Counted from the first letter of the stretch, positions 55,565 through 63,980 are shown. The stretch: 64,000 nt of DNA from Bacillota bacterium (GCA_023410575.1 JAEYPP010000057.1:30639-94638), one strand, 5' to 3'. Made by a program: numbers and translations. The notes: generated by a model not told the origin, from the sequence alone.

Positions 55565-56155
55565 TTAAATTAATTTTTTTAATTTTTCTACAATTTCCTC
55601 ATTTGTTGTGCTATCATCATTCGAGATAATATGAGTACAATGCTGTTTTGCATAAGAAACATTTTCTTGTTTCTCAAAGATGGCATCAATCTTATCCTTT
55701 GAATAATTGCGTGAACAAATCAACCTTTGTCTTCGAACTTCTTCACTTGCATCGATAAACCAAGTTTCATCACAAAACTTGTCAAACTTTGCCTCAAACA
55801 AAAGTGCTGTTTCCACTAAAACCGCTTCATACTCCCCCGATTTTCTATATTCATCAATTTTTTGAAGAGTAACATCCTTCACCTTTGGATGTGTAATCTG
55901 ATTAATTTTTTTTACCTTCAACTTATCTGAGAATACAATCTGAGCTAATTTACTGCGATTAATCTCTCCATCTTCATCTAAAATCTCTTCCCCGAACTCA
56001 TTGACAACATCAAAATAAGAGCAACCGCCTTTTTTCATCTGCTCTTTTGCTACATCATCCGTATAAATTACAGCGACACAGAAATTTTCTCGTGCTAATT
56101 TGATAACTGTACTCTTGCCAGCACCAATTCCACCAGTTACTCCAATGACTTTCAT
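55565..56155 (-). CDS. coaE: Dephospho-CoA kinase
   Basis: 196 residues from the ATG at 56155 (AGGAG five bases upstream); the frame opens ten codons earlier. Walker A KVIGVTGGIGAGKST, then DDVAKEQM, ITHPKV and VLVETALLFEA match CoaE. Last step of coenzyme A synthesis. It follows polA, a common pairing in Firmicutes. Confidence 0.95.
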   Translation of the reverse strand: MKVIGVTGGIGAGKSTVIKLARENFCVAVIYTDDVAKEQMKKGGCSYFDVVNEFGEEILDEDGEINRSKLAQIVFSDKLKVKKINQITHPKVKDVTLQKIDEYRKSGEYEAVLVETALLFEAKFDKFCDETWFIDASEEVRRQRLICSRNYSKDKIDAIFEKQENVSYAKQHCTHIISNDDSTTNEEIVEKLKKLI

Positions 56156-56200
56156 ATTTACTCCTAAGCTCCACCATTTACTCATTCGTCTATCTTGAGG

Positions 56201-56247
56201 ATGTTGTAGGCTATCTTGTCGCTATAAAAAAAGATAGCTTACAACAT
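56201..56247. terminator. Hairpin between polA and coaE
   Basis: ATGTTGTAGGCTATCTT pairs with AAGATAGCTTACAACAT around a 13-base loop. A T-rich tail follows only on the plus strand, so on the minus strand it may stabilise or partly terminate the polA message. Confidence 0.5.
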
Positions 56248-56262
56248 TTTATAATTTAACTT

Positions 56263-59200
56263 TTACTTTGCATCGTACCAATCGTTTCCCTGATTAACAT
56301 CTGCAATCATTGGAACAAGTAATTTACAAGCATTCTCCATCTCTTCCTTCATTAATTTCTTAACTTCCTCTACTTCAGAAAGTTTTGCTTCTACTAACAA
56401 TTCATCGTGAATCTGTAATAATAATTGAGATTCATATCCACGACTTATTAAAGATTGATTCACACGAATCATCGCAATCTTAATAATATCAGCTGCCGTC
56501 CCTTGAATTGGTGAATTCATCGCAATTCTCTCTTGACCTGATCTTTTGATAAAGTTCGAATGATTCATATCAGGTAGTCTTCGAATTCGACCATACAAAG
56601 TAGTAACAAAACCATTATCTCTTCCGTTTGCAACTAGTGAATCTAGATATTGTTTAACTTTTGGATAAGTCTCAAAATACTTTTCGATGTATTCATCGGC
56701 TTCTTTTTTCTTAATCTTTAAATCCTCCGATAAACTAAATGCACTAATTCCATAAACAATACCAAAATTCACTGCCTTTGCATTGCTTCTTTGAGCGCTC
56801 GTTACTTCATCAAATGGAATATGAAAAACTTGAGAAGCTGTTAAACGATGAATATCTTTACCAGTTTTATATGCATCAATTAGCGTCTCATCTCCTGACA
56901 TATGAGCAAGAACACGTAGCTCAATCTGTGAATAGTCCGCATCTAAAAAAACAAAACCATCTTTTGGAATAAATACTTTACGAATCTTTCTGCCAAGCTC
57001 CATACGAATCGGAATATTTTGAAGATTTGGCTCGGTACTACTTATACGACCTGTAGCAGCAATCGTCTGATTGAATGTTCCGTGGATTCTACCATCCTCA
57101 CTAACATATTCTGCAAGTCCATCTGCATAGGTTGACTTTAATTTTGTAAGTTGACGATACTCCAGTATTTTCTCAATGACTGGGTCTTCTTGCTTTATCT
57201 TTTCTAACACATCTGCCGAGGTGGAATATCCCGTTTTTGTCTTTTTACCATTCGGTAACTTCAACTTAACAAATAAGATTTCACCTAATTGTTTTGGAGA
57301 ATTAATATTAAACTCTTCTCCCACCATCTCATAGATCGATTTTTCTAATTCTTTTATACTTGTTGTTAAATTAGCACTATACTCACGTAGCGCAGCTTTA
57401 TTTACTCGGATACCTCGTTGCTCCATATCAAACAAAGTATAGATTAATGGCATCTCAATTGTCTCAAATAATGACAACATCTGAGTATTCGTTAATTGTT
57501 CTAATAAGACTTCATAAGCAAGAGCGGAAACAATAGCCTCACTACTGATAGCTTTTAAGAAATTTTCTTTATAAAAAGTGCTTAATTCAGAATAAGTATT
57601 CTTACCCTTAAGTTCTGTACGTGAAACGACTTCACAATTTAAATATTTTGATGCGACATAACTATCATCATAAGTGCTCACTTCAGGTTCCATAAGATAA
57701 GCAGCGATCTCAACATCAAACACGTCGGTATCTTCACAAAAAGGAAGGAAAGTAAGCTGTTCCTTTAAAGAAAACGTTGCAAACGTAATCTCCTCTTCCA
57801 TTAATCGTTTCCATTGGCTCAATAAGAAATCATTCGTTATTTCTTCATTGACTAGCAAATAGATAACACTTTCTTTTGTAGCTATTGTAATTCCTAGTAA
57901 TGTTTTTTCTTCTACGATAGCCTTAATGCCTATACATGCTAATTCTTCTGCTTTTTCGAGTAAAGTATCAAAAAATGCAATCGCATCTTGCTTTTTCTCA
58001 ACTAATTTACTGCCTGCAACCAAAGAATCAAATAACTCTTGATAATTAGCTCGACAGTTATGATCGCTTGGTTTTACTAATGCTTCTTCACTCTTCGTAT
58101 CACTAAAAGATTTCGCATCGTCTTGCCGAAATGAATTCGTAGCCACCTTACCACTTAAGCCTTCCTTACCACTTAAGCCTTCCTCACCAAATAAGCTCTC
58201 TGCAATATCAAGATCGCTCATAGATTCAAATTCCGCATCACAATTCGCTTCTTTTGGATGTAAAAAAGAAGCAATCTTTAACGACTTAAATTCTAACTCA
58301 TCAAAACGCTGCTGAGCTTTTAACTCATTGATATGAACTTTTAAATCCTCCAAAGTAATTGGCAAATCAATATCCTTTTTAATCGTGGCCAACTTCTCGC
58401 TTAACTTTGCCGCCTTCTCACCAACAAGCTCAGTATCGCTTTCCTTTAGAAGTGCATTGATTGGAGTTCGTTTAATTCCAAGCGTTTTCCAATATTCACT
58501 CACCCTCTTTTTACCTGCATCATCTAAATCACGAATCGCGTCATACAATTTATCTACGGTTTCATATTCTTTAATTAATGTGACTGCAGTTGCCTCACCA
58601 ACTCCAGGCACACCTTTAATATTATCAGAACTATCTCCCTGGATTCCTTTTAGAGAAGGTACAGAACTTGGTTTAATCCCAAATTCCTGTTCTACTAAAC
58701 TTGGAGTAAATAAGAAAGTACGATCTGGTGCATTTACCTCTTTACTTGATATTCCATACTTATCATATAACTCCTCTGTCTTTTTAGCAGTACTATGAAG
58801 CAACCAAAGATTGGTCTTCTCGGTAATCAACTGAAGATAATCATTATCCTTCGTTAAGATACGAATAGGAACCTCATCCTCGAATTTTGCACATAGTGAG
58901 CCACTAAAGTCATCTGCTTCATAACGCTTGTCCATAAATTGAGGAATGCCCATATCTTCTAAAACTCCTTGACAGAGCATAAATTGATCTTTTAGAGGAG
59001 TCAACGTCTCTCCACGATTTCCTTTATAATCTGGATACATCTCTCTACGGAACGTATCACGACTCACATCCCATGCTACTGCTAGATAAGTAGGTTTTTG
59101 ATCCTTTAGGATTTTTAATAATACCCTTATGAATCCATATACCGCATTGGTATAAACTCCAGTTGAAGTTTGCATAATCTTATGAAAGAAACGTTCCTTC

Positions 59201-59307
59201 TCCTCCGATGTTTTTGCAAACATTATTTCTTTTGGAAGATTACCAAAAAATTGGGTGCTTAATAAACTTGAACCATCAATAATTAATAAAAACTCATTTT
59301 CCTTCAT
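56263..59307 (-). CDS. polA: DNA polymerase I
   Basis: 1014 residues, about 100 more than usual. 5'-nuclease domain (1 to about 330, with YRNFIP-like core and KGIQGDSSDNIKGVPGVGEA), an extra Ser/Lys-rich linker near 360-430 containing a duplicated EGLSGK unit, a degenerate 3'-5' exonuclease domain lacking the DxE metal motif, and the polymerase domain with motif A DADYSQIELRVLAHMSGD, motif B RSNAKAVNFGIVYGIS and motif C QIHDELL. It fills gaps and removes RNA primers but should not proofread. The start overlaps the anti-sigma gene by 14 bases. Confidence 0.97.
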   Translation of the reverse strand: MKENEFLLIIDGSSLLSTQFFGNLPKEIMFAKTSEEKERFFHKIMQTSTGVYTNAVYGFIRVLLKILKDQKPTYLAVAWDVSRDTFRREMYPDYKGNRGETLTPLKDQFMLCQGVLEDMGIPQFMDKRYEADDFSGSLCAKFEDEVPIRILTKDNDYLQLITEKTNLWLLHSTAKKTEELYDKYGISSKEVNAPDRTFLFTPSLVEQEFGIKPSSVPSLKGIQGDSSDNIKGVPGVGEATAVTLIKEYETVDKLYDAIRDLDDAGKKRVSEYWKTLGIKRTPINALLKESDTELVGEKAAKLSEKLATIKKDIDLPITLEDLKVHINELKAQQRFDELEFKSLKIASFLHPKEANCDAEFESMSDLDIAESLFGEEGLSGKEGLSGKVATNSFRQDDAKSFSDTKSEEALVKPSDHNCRANYQELFDSLVAGSKLVEKKQDAIAFFDTLLEKAEELACIGIKAIVEEKTLLGITIATKESVIYLLVNEEITNDFLLSQWKRLMEEEITFATFSLKEQLTFLPFCEDTDVFDVEIAAYLMEPEVSTYDDSYVASKYLNCEVVSRTELKGKNTYSELSTFYKENFLKAISSEAIVSALAYEVLLEQLTNTQMLSLFETIEMPLIYTLFDMEQRGIRVNKAALREYSANLTTSIKELEKSIYEMVGEEFNINSPKQLGEILFVKLKLPNGKKTKTGYSTSADVLEKIKQEDPVIEKILEYRQLTKLKSTYADGLAEYVSEDGRIHGTFNQTIAATGRISSTEPNLQNIPIRMELGRKIRKVFIPKDGFVFLDADYSQIELRVLAHMSGDETLIDAYKTGKDIHRLTASQVFHIPFDEVTSAQRSNAKAVNFGIVYGISAFSLSEDLKIKKKEADEYIEKYFETYPKVKQYLDSLVANGRDNGFVTTLYGRIRRLPDMNHSNFIKRSGQERIAMNSPIQGTAADIIKIAMIRVNQSLISRGYESQLLLQIHDELLVEAKLSEVEEVKKLMKEEMENACKLLVPMIADVNQGNDWYDAK

Positions 59308-59911
59308 CGATATGATTTACCTTCTCTTTCTGATCCTTTTCGAATGGTATATACCACGTATCTGGTACAGGAACTGACTTGTTATATAGGATTACTCGGT
59401 TGATATTACCTTGGTTATACATCTGATATAAGAATAAGCGCAGTTCTTTGATGTGTTTGATATAATTTTTTGCTTGTTCATCATACTTACTAATAAATAA
59501 CGCAACTGGGTCGTATTGTTCTGGTATTCCAATGTAAACCAAATGATACGCAGGTTCTGGTGGTTTCGTAACATTGATTACTTTTGTCGTAACCGATATG
59601 CTTGATAGAATAATAAAGCCTAACGTTACGAATAGAAAATAAAATCGTTTTCTGACTCGTGCTAACTTCTTTCTGCGTATCTTCTCTGCACTAAGCCTCA
59701 ACTTATTATCTAGTTGCTGTGAAAACTGATTTGCTAGTTCTTTATCCTCATCTAATAACTTCATTGCAGTCAATAAAGTATAGTATACTTCTAATTCTTC
59801 TTTACAGTCAGAACAATGGTTCACATGTTCCAAAAACCGTTCTAACGTAGCCATGTCAAGCTGGTCATTAATAAATGCTGTGATATAAGATTGTGCTTCC
59901 AAACAAGTCAT
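59294..59911 (-). CDS. Anti-sigma-factor-like zinc-finger membrane protein
   Basis: 205 residues from the ATG at 59911. A zf-HC2 motif lies near the N-terminus (CLEAQ, then EHVNHCSDCKEEL: His-x3-Cys-x2-Cys), a coiled basic stretch follows, a single membrane span lies near residues 92-112, and about 95 residues remain outside. This is the layout of anti-sigma factors that hold an ECF sigma factor at the membrane. No sigma gene is adjacent; upstream is only the structured repeat. Its end overlaps polA by 14 bases, so it is cotranscribed with polA. Function therefore remains inference. Confidence 0.75.
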   Translation of the reverse strand: MTCLEAQSYITAFINDQLDMATLERFLEHVNHCSDCKEELEVYYTLLTAMKLLDEDKELANQFSQQLDNKLRLSAEKIRRKKLARVRKRFYFLFVTLGFIILSSISVTTKVINVTKPPEPAYHLVYIGIPEQYDPVALFISKYDEQAKNYIKHIKELRLFLYQMYNQGNINRVILYNKSVPVPDTWYIPFEKDQKEKVNHIDEGK

Positions 59912-60068
59912 GACTCTCACATCCTCTCGCTATTAAGTACATTTGGTAGCCATATTCTCACTTTAATGAAATCCTAACTATTCTCAATTTTACACTGTAT
60001 TGATACAAAATGCAATTAGAACAGAAGTGTTTTATCTGCGGGTCAAAAGTACTTAAGATAGATAACCC

Positions 60069-60211
60069 ACGTCATTTTGCACAAGGAAATCTTAGAGTAT
60101 GGGATGCCAAACATAATTTATACGCAACACGCTTTCGCTTGAATGAAGTTCGTAACGGTACATAAGGGCCTACAATACAGGCCCTAAGTACCGACGACTT
60201 CATAACAGTAT
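60069..60211. repeat. Tandem unit, copy 1 (143 bp)
   Basis: 138 of 143 positions match copy 2. It contains a hairpin at 60143-60203: ATGAAGT/ACTTCAT, CGT/ACG and CGGTAC/GTACCG around an inner AGGGCCT/AGGCCCT hairpin. Confidence 0.85.
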
Positions 60212-60220
60212 AGAGTTCTG

Positions 60221-60363
60221 ACGTCATTTTGCACAAGGAAATCTTAGAGTATGGGATGCCAGACATAATTTATACGCAACACGCTTTCGCTTGAATGAGG
60301 TTCGTAGCGGTACATAAGGGCCTACAAAACAGGCCCTAAGTACCGACGACCTCATAACAGTAT
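60221..60363. repeat. Tandem unit, copy 2 (143 bp)
   Basis: Same fold at 60295-60355. One stem pair changes from A-T to G-C on both sides (ATGAGGT/ACCTCAT), one difference lies in the loop, one in a bulge and one in the arm. Confidence 0.85.
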
Positions 60364-60586
60364 GCTCCTAAATTATGTTTGGCATCCCATATTTATCTAG
60401 TCTATTGATGTGCAAAATGACGAATGAAATTATTGAATAGTACTTTTGACAACGTACTCCTATTATATATAAGAGTGTTTTGCCTGCAAAAAACTCGCAC
60501 GAGGAGCATTTTACAAGCACAACGTTTGCTGTCGGGTTCAGATAAGTTAATTTATTAAATTGTATCAATATTCTTAAAATTTATAC

Positions 60587-60615
60587 TTGCCAAAACCTCT
60601 TTTGTATGATAGAAT
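60587..60615 (+). promoter_or_regulatory. Promoter of tRNA-Leu
   Basis: TTGCCA (60587-60592), 17 bases, TAGAAT (60610-60615), 19 bases before the tRNA. Confidence 0.7.
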
Positions 60616-60634
60616 TATCTTCGCTGAAAGGCAA

Positions 60635-60717
60635 GCGGATGTGGCGGAATGGCAGACGCATCAGACTCAAAATCTGACGGGTTCACGCTCGTGCGGGTTC
60701 AAGTCCCGCCATCCGCA
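60635..60717 (+). tRNA. tRNA-Leu (anticodon CAA)
   Basis: 83 bases fold as a class II tRNA: acceptor GCGGATG/CATCCGC with discriminator A, D-arm GGCGGAATGGCAGACGC, anticodon stem CAGA/TCTG with loop CTCAAAA (anticodon CAA, codon UUG), long variable arm and T-arm GCGGGTTCAAGTCCCGC. CCA is not encoded (TCA follows). Confidence 0.96.
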
Positions 60718-60762
60718 TCAATGCTTAATTTGCAAGGGTTTTATCCATCTTGTAAATCTTCT

Positions 60763-60808
60763 ATACTCGTAAGATTATTTGAAACTTTTCACTTAGTCTT
60801 ACGAGTAT
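60763..60808 (+). terminator. Terminator of tRNA-Leu
   Basis: ATACTCGTAAGA pairs with TCTTACGAGTAT, followed by TTTTTATG. Confidence 0.85.
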
Positions 60809-60834
60809 TTTTTATGTCCAAAAGGAGGATTAAA

Positions 60835-61788
60835 ATGGGTAAAAAGATTACAATGTTAATGCAAAATGAAATACCTACCGTATCAGAATGTTTTCAACTC
60901 TATATCCGTAAATGTGAAGTCAAAAATATGTCCGATAAAACCATGAAAGTTTATAAGGCACATCATAATGACTTTCTACTATTTTGTGGACAGGATTTAG
61001 AGTATATTATAGAAATCACTTCTAATACCATTGATAATTATATTCTAAATAAGAGGAAAACTCAATCTTGCAATCAAATTACTATTAACTCTTACCTAAG
61101 AAGTACAAGAGCATTTTTATACTGGTGTATGGAAGAAAGATATTTACCACACTTTTCTATTCCCATTCCTAAAACAGATAAGAAAATCAAAGAAACTTAT
61201 ACGGATGCTGAATTAAAGATACTATTAAAGAAACCTAATGTTAAATCAGTATCATTTACCCAATATAAAATATGGGTACTTACAAATTACTTACTTGCTA
61301 CTGGAAACCGTATATCATCAGCATTAAACCTTAAAATAGGACATCTTGATTTTGATGCAGAAACAATACTAATTGATAAGACCAAAAATCGTAAGCAACA
61401 AATTATTCCCATGAGTAAAGTTTTAAAGGATATCTTAATGGAATATCTTACTTATCGTAATGGTAATTCTGACGATTATGTATTTTGTAATAACTATGGC
61501 GGTCAACCAGATCAACGTACTTTCCAACAAGAAATAGCCGATTATAATAATAATTTAGGTATAAAGAAAACCTCTGCTCATTTATATCGTCATACATTCG
61601 CAAAAAAGTGGATACTCAATGGTGGTGATATATTCCGTCTGCAAAAAATACTAGGGCATTCTGATTTAACCGTAGTAAAGGAATATGTTAATATGTTCTC
61701 AAATGATGTAGCCATTGACTTTGACAAGTTTAACCCTCTGGATAATATGAAGTATAAAATCAAGCAAAATAAAATTTCTTTTAAATAG
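60835..61788 (+). CDS. Tyrosine recombinase / integrase
   Basis: 317 residues. AAGGAGG lies six bases before the ATG at 60835; the longer open frame would start inside the tRNA and is rejected. A SAM-like core-binding domain fills about 15-105 (VSECFQLYIRKCEVKNMSDKT). The catalytic domain carries ATGNRISSALNLKI (Arg), HLYRHTFAKKW (His-x-x-Arg), LGHSDLTVVKEYV (His and likely Tyr nucleophile). It follows tRNA-Leu, the usual setting of an integrative element, but I found no second copy of the tRNA end in the window. It has its own terminator. Confidence 0.9.
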   Translation: MGKKITMLMQNEIPTVSECFQLYIRKCEVKNMSDKTMKVYKAHHNDFLLFCGQDLEYIIEITSNTIDNYILNKRKTQSCNQITINSYLRSTRAFLYWCMEERYLPHFSIPIPKTDKKIKETYTDAELKILLKKPNVKSVSFTQYKIWVLTNYLLATGNRISSALNLKIGHLDFDAETILIDKTKNRKQQIIPMSKVLKDILMEYLTYRNGNSDDYVFCNNYGGQPDQRTFQQEIADYNNNLGIKKTSAHLYRHTFAKKWILNGGDIFRLQKILGHSDLTVVKEYVNMFSNDVAIDFDKFNPLDNMKYKIKQNKISFK

Positions 61789-61795
61789 GAAGATT

Positions 61796-61822
61796 AACGC
61801 TCTAGCAATTCGTTAGGACGTT
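61796..61822 (+). terminator. Terminator of the integrase gene
   Basis: AACG/CGTT plus TCTAGC/GTTAGGA with wobbles, followed by ATTTTTCTTC. Confidence 0.65.
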
Positions 61823-61840
61823 ATTTTTCTTCATAAAAAA

Positions 61841-61860
61841 GCACCTACCGAAGTAAGTGC
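61841..61860 (-). terminator. UUCG-tetraloop terminator
   Basis: GCACTTAC-TTCG-GTAGGTGC on the minus strand, an 8-bp stem with one wobble, followed by TTTTTTATG. It serves the small coiled-coil gene. Confidence 0.85.
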
Positions 61861-61868
61861 CTTGACTC

Positions 61869-62195
61869 TCAATTATAATTTTTATTATAGATATCCAAAG
61901 ATGATTGTAAATCGTTTTTTAATCTCTTAAAATCTGATAACTTAGTTTCCTTAATTCTCCGTGTTTCATTATGCATCTTATATAATTCATCTTCATTGAA
62001 ATCCATCTTAAATACGTCCAGATTTATATGTGAATAGTTTCTACATTCAAGAAAACCTTTTAATACCAATTTCTTATTAAAATCGTAATCCAGTTTTTCT
62101 ATTTCAGTCTCCAGTTCAGCAATAAATGTATCTGTTTCTCCAAGAAGTTCCTCAACAATTTTCTTATCCATTTCATTTGCAATAGTCATTGCCAT
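61869..62195 (-). CDS. Small helical protein of unknown function
   Basis: 108 residues, strongly acidic and lysine-rich, predicted to be almost entirely helical with heptad-like spacing (IVEELLGETDTFIAELETEI and later LYKMHNETRRIKETKL). I do not recognise the family. It lies downstream of the frameshifted small gene, with a purine-rich site (GGTAGGTAG) before the ATG and a dedicated terminator. Its setting between two recombinase genes suggests cargo or a relic of a mobile element. Confidence 0.65.
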   Translation of the reverse strand: MAMTIANEMDKKIVEELLGETDTFIAELETEIEKLDYDFNKKLVLKGFLECRNYSHINLDVFKMDFNEDELYKMHNETRRIKETKLSDFKRLKNDLQSSLDIYNKNYN

Positions 62196-62260
62196 ATCTA
62201 CCTACCCCCATATAATTATTACTTACCATAATTTTACACCGATACTCATAATAATACAAC

Positions 62261-62603
62261 CTATTTTCTGGTAAATATTAAACTGAATGGAGAATATTCT
62301 TTCTCTGCATCTGCAATACTTGCAATCCTGTCCTTAATATTCTGAATACGTTCCTGTAAATGCTTATATGCAATTCGTATTCGTAAATTCTGTTTCTACC
62401 CTACGCATTAAATCAACATCATTGCTGACTACTTCCAATACATCAATTACTGTATATAATAATGCTTTCTGCATAGTAGTTTTATCATATTCTGGCATGA
62501 TAACTACATCAAAATCATTCTCCTTAAGGAACTGTGAATATTCTGTATCTGTGAGATATTCTTTATTATTTAACTCTAATTTCAATCTTTCTAATACTGT
62601 CAT
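62261..62603 (-). pseudogene. Mobile-element-type small gene broken by a 1-base frameshift
   Basis: AAAGGAG lies seven bases before the ATG at 62603. The first frame runs 79 codons (MTVLERLKLELNNKEYLTDT) to a TAA at 62364-62366. In the next frame, from about 62370 to a TAG at 62261, it continues AYKHLQERIQNIKDRIASIA and ends EYSPFSLIFTRK. Removing one base near 62370 gives a continuous 113-residue protein. The two halves read like one protein of a kind common in clostridial phage and integrative elements (opening LERLKLELNNK, closing FSL.FTR). Natural mutation, sequencing error or programmed shift cannot be told apart here. Confidence 0.7.
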
Positions 62604-62628
62604 TGTAAATCTCCTTTCCTATTAAAAA

Positions 62629-62650
62629 GGCATCGGATAACTCCGACACC
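62629..62650 (-). terminator. Terminator of the minimal integrase-like gene
   Basis: GGTGTCGGA-GTTA-TCCGATGCC (two wobbles) followed by TTTTTAATAG on the minus strand. Confidence 0.8.
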
Positions 62651-62676
62651 CTTTACTATCACTATTGGGGAATAGA

Positions 62677-63276
62677 TTAATTTAAATATCTTAATACATT
62701 AATAAACAAATCTTTACCTACCAACTCTTGCAAAGTATATAAATCCATTTTATTATCATGAATTTGTTGATAAACAAATGTTTTTCTCAATGAAAGTGTA
62801 TTGACATTATATTTAATACCCTTGGACTTAGCAGCCTTCTTAATAATCTGACCTAATGTATCAACACTTATATGGTCATGACCATTTTCTCTGCTTCTAA
62901 ATATATAACTGTTTATATTGCTTATTTCACCAGAATACTTTTTATATTCTCTATATTCTTCTATGACTTGCTTGAAAGCATCGTTATACTTAAACTTTTT
63001 ATCATCAAGGAAATTCCATTCATTATCGTAAATATCATTCCATCTAAGTGCTATTAGTTCGTTACATCTAAGTCCTATATTGACTCCCATTACAAACAAA
63101 GTATAATTTCGTCTGTTGGTTAATTCATCATCAAGATTTTTACTATCATTTATTCTATCCATAAAATATTGCTTTATAAGTGGAACATCAAATTCTTTAA
63201 ATGGTTGGACATCTTCTCTATTGATCTTTGTATTATTCTTTGTCTGCTTCGGCGTACCATCTTTCTTTAATGCCAT
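62677..63276 (-). CDS. Minimal tyrosine-recombinase-like protein with altered active site
   Basis: 199 residues with a strong site (GAGGGGG) before the ATG. It corresponds to the catalytic domain alone: MGVNIGLRCNELIALRWNDI has the first Arg, and LSLRKTFVYQQI the second Arg, but the His of the HxxR motif is Leu. At the usual GH position it has LVGKDLFINVLRYLN, keeping a candidate Tyr. There is no N-terminal DNA-binding core domain. It may be a compact recombinase working with a partner, a regulator, or a decaying gene. It lies at the far side of the small accessory patch from the plus-strand integrase. Confidence 0.75.
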   Translation of the reverse strand: MALKKDGTPKQTKNNTKINREDVQPFKEFDVPLIKQYFMDRINDSKNLDDELTNRRNYTLFVMGVNIGLRCNELIALRWNDIYDNEWNFLDDKKFKYNDAFKQVIEEYREYKKYSGEISNINSYIFRSRENGHDHISVDTLGQIIKKAAKSKGIKYNVNTLSLRKTFVYQQIHDNKMDLYTLQELVGKDLFINVLRYLN

Positions 63277-63581
63277 ATTAAATACCCCCTCTTAAATACA
63301 GGAATATTTTACCTCTTATTGTCGAAGAAGTAAACCATTATTCTCCTTCAAATACCAACTATTAAATTATAGTAAGAGCAATTGTGCTGTCCTCATGGTC
63401 GAAAATTGGACTATAACCCTTTGGCAAATATATCAAAGGTTGTCTAGCGCTCGACGAATTCATCAAACCCTTAAGTTTATCCTTATGATTGATATAAATC
63501 TGATGATCTATTTATTTTACCTACTTCTCTATCGTTCATAAAAAGTTCTTGACTTTACTGTAAAATATTAATTATAACCGC
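63277..63581 (-). other. 305-bp gap with a possible gene remnant
   Basis: No full gene. On the minus strand a frame from 63511 to a TAA at 63362 reads IDHQIYINHKDKLKGLMNSS and ends with IFDHEDSTIALTII; a second short frame (MNDREVGKIN, ATG at 63539) overlaps its start. They could be two halves of one frameshifted small gene or the tail of a lost one. I cannot name it. Confidence 0.35.
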
Positions 63582-63980
63582 TTACTTGTAATCCCCAATT
63601 ACTCCAAAATAATAGGTTTTATCATAGATTGGATAAGCTGAAATAAACTGTATCATGATAGGTGTGTGATCAAGATCCGGGTGTCGAACAAACATAAATC
63701 GATCCGCTTGTCGTAATGCTTGCAGTGCAACAGGCATTTCCTCATAGAAAATTTTATTTCTCTTAAATGAATTTCCCTTTACCTCTTGGTTATCCACAAG
63801 TACATAACCACTTAGCATAAGCCCCTTGTCTGTATGCATCCATGAAATTCTTACTTCGTCACGCTCACTAGTGACTTGGTCTTCGGCAAAATTCTCAGCG
63901 ATAAATACAAACAATTCGGCAGTGATATCTGAATGGGTAATCGTATAAAGTCTATTCATCACAGGCCCATATGGTTTCAT
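63582..63980 (-). CDS. Unknown protein, probably open at the window edge
   Basis: 132 residues from the ATG at 63980, but the frame stays open upstream to the window end (VQYRDR before it) and no good ribosome binding site precedes that ATG, so the true start may lie outside. The visible part is soluble, with YTITHSDITAELFVFIAENF near the start and IYDKTYYFGVIGDYK at the end; no membrane span or known motif. I do not recognise the family. Confidence 0.65.
   Translation of the reverse strand: MKPYGPVMNRLYTITHSDITAELFVFIAENFAEDQVTSERDEVRISWMHTDKGLMLSGYVLVDNQEVKGNSFKRNKIFYEEMPVALQALRQADRFMFVRHPDLDHTPIMIQFISAYPIYDKTYYFGVIGDYK

Larger units (their letters stand above)
60042..60450. repeat. 409-bp structured repeat element with nested inverted arms
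   Basis: Outer arms GTCAAAAGTACT (60042-60053) and AGTACTTTTGAC (60439-60450) are perfect. Inside them CGTCATTTTGCACA (60070-60083) pairs with 60409-60422, and a 23-bp arm at 60098-60120 pairs perfectly with 60369-60391. Between the arms lies a 152-bp-period tandem duplication. Diverged spacers separate the conserved arm blocks. It has no coding capacity and is probably a non-autonomous mobile or RNA-structured repeat. Confidence 0.75.

Noticed and set aside
60069..60363. CRISPR or IS end repeats
   Set aside because: Only two long copies, no spacers, no transposase or cas gene nearby; better explained as a tandem duplication inside a structured repeat.
60649..60834. Upstream extension of the integrase gene through tRNA-Leu
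   Set aside because: It would translate the tRNA and its terminator. The ATG at 60835 has a strong ribosome binding site.
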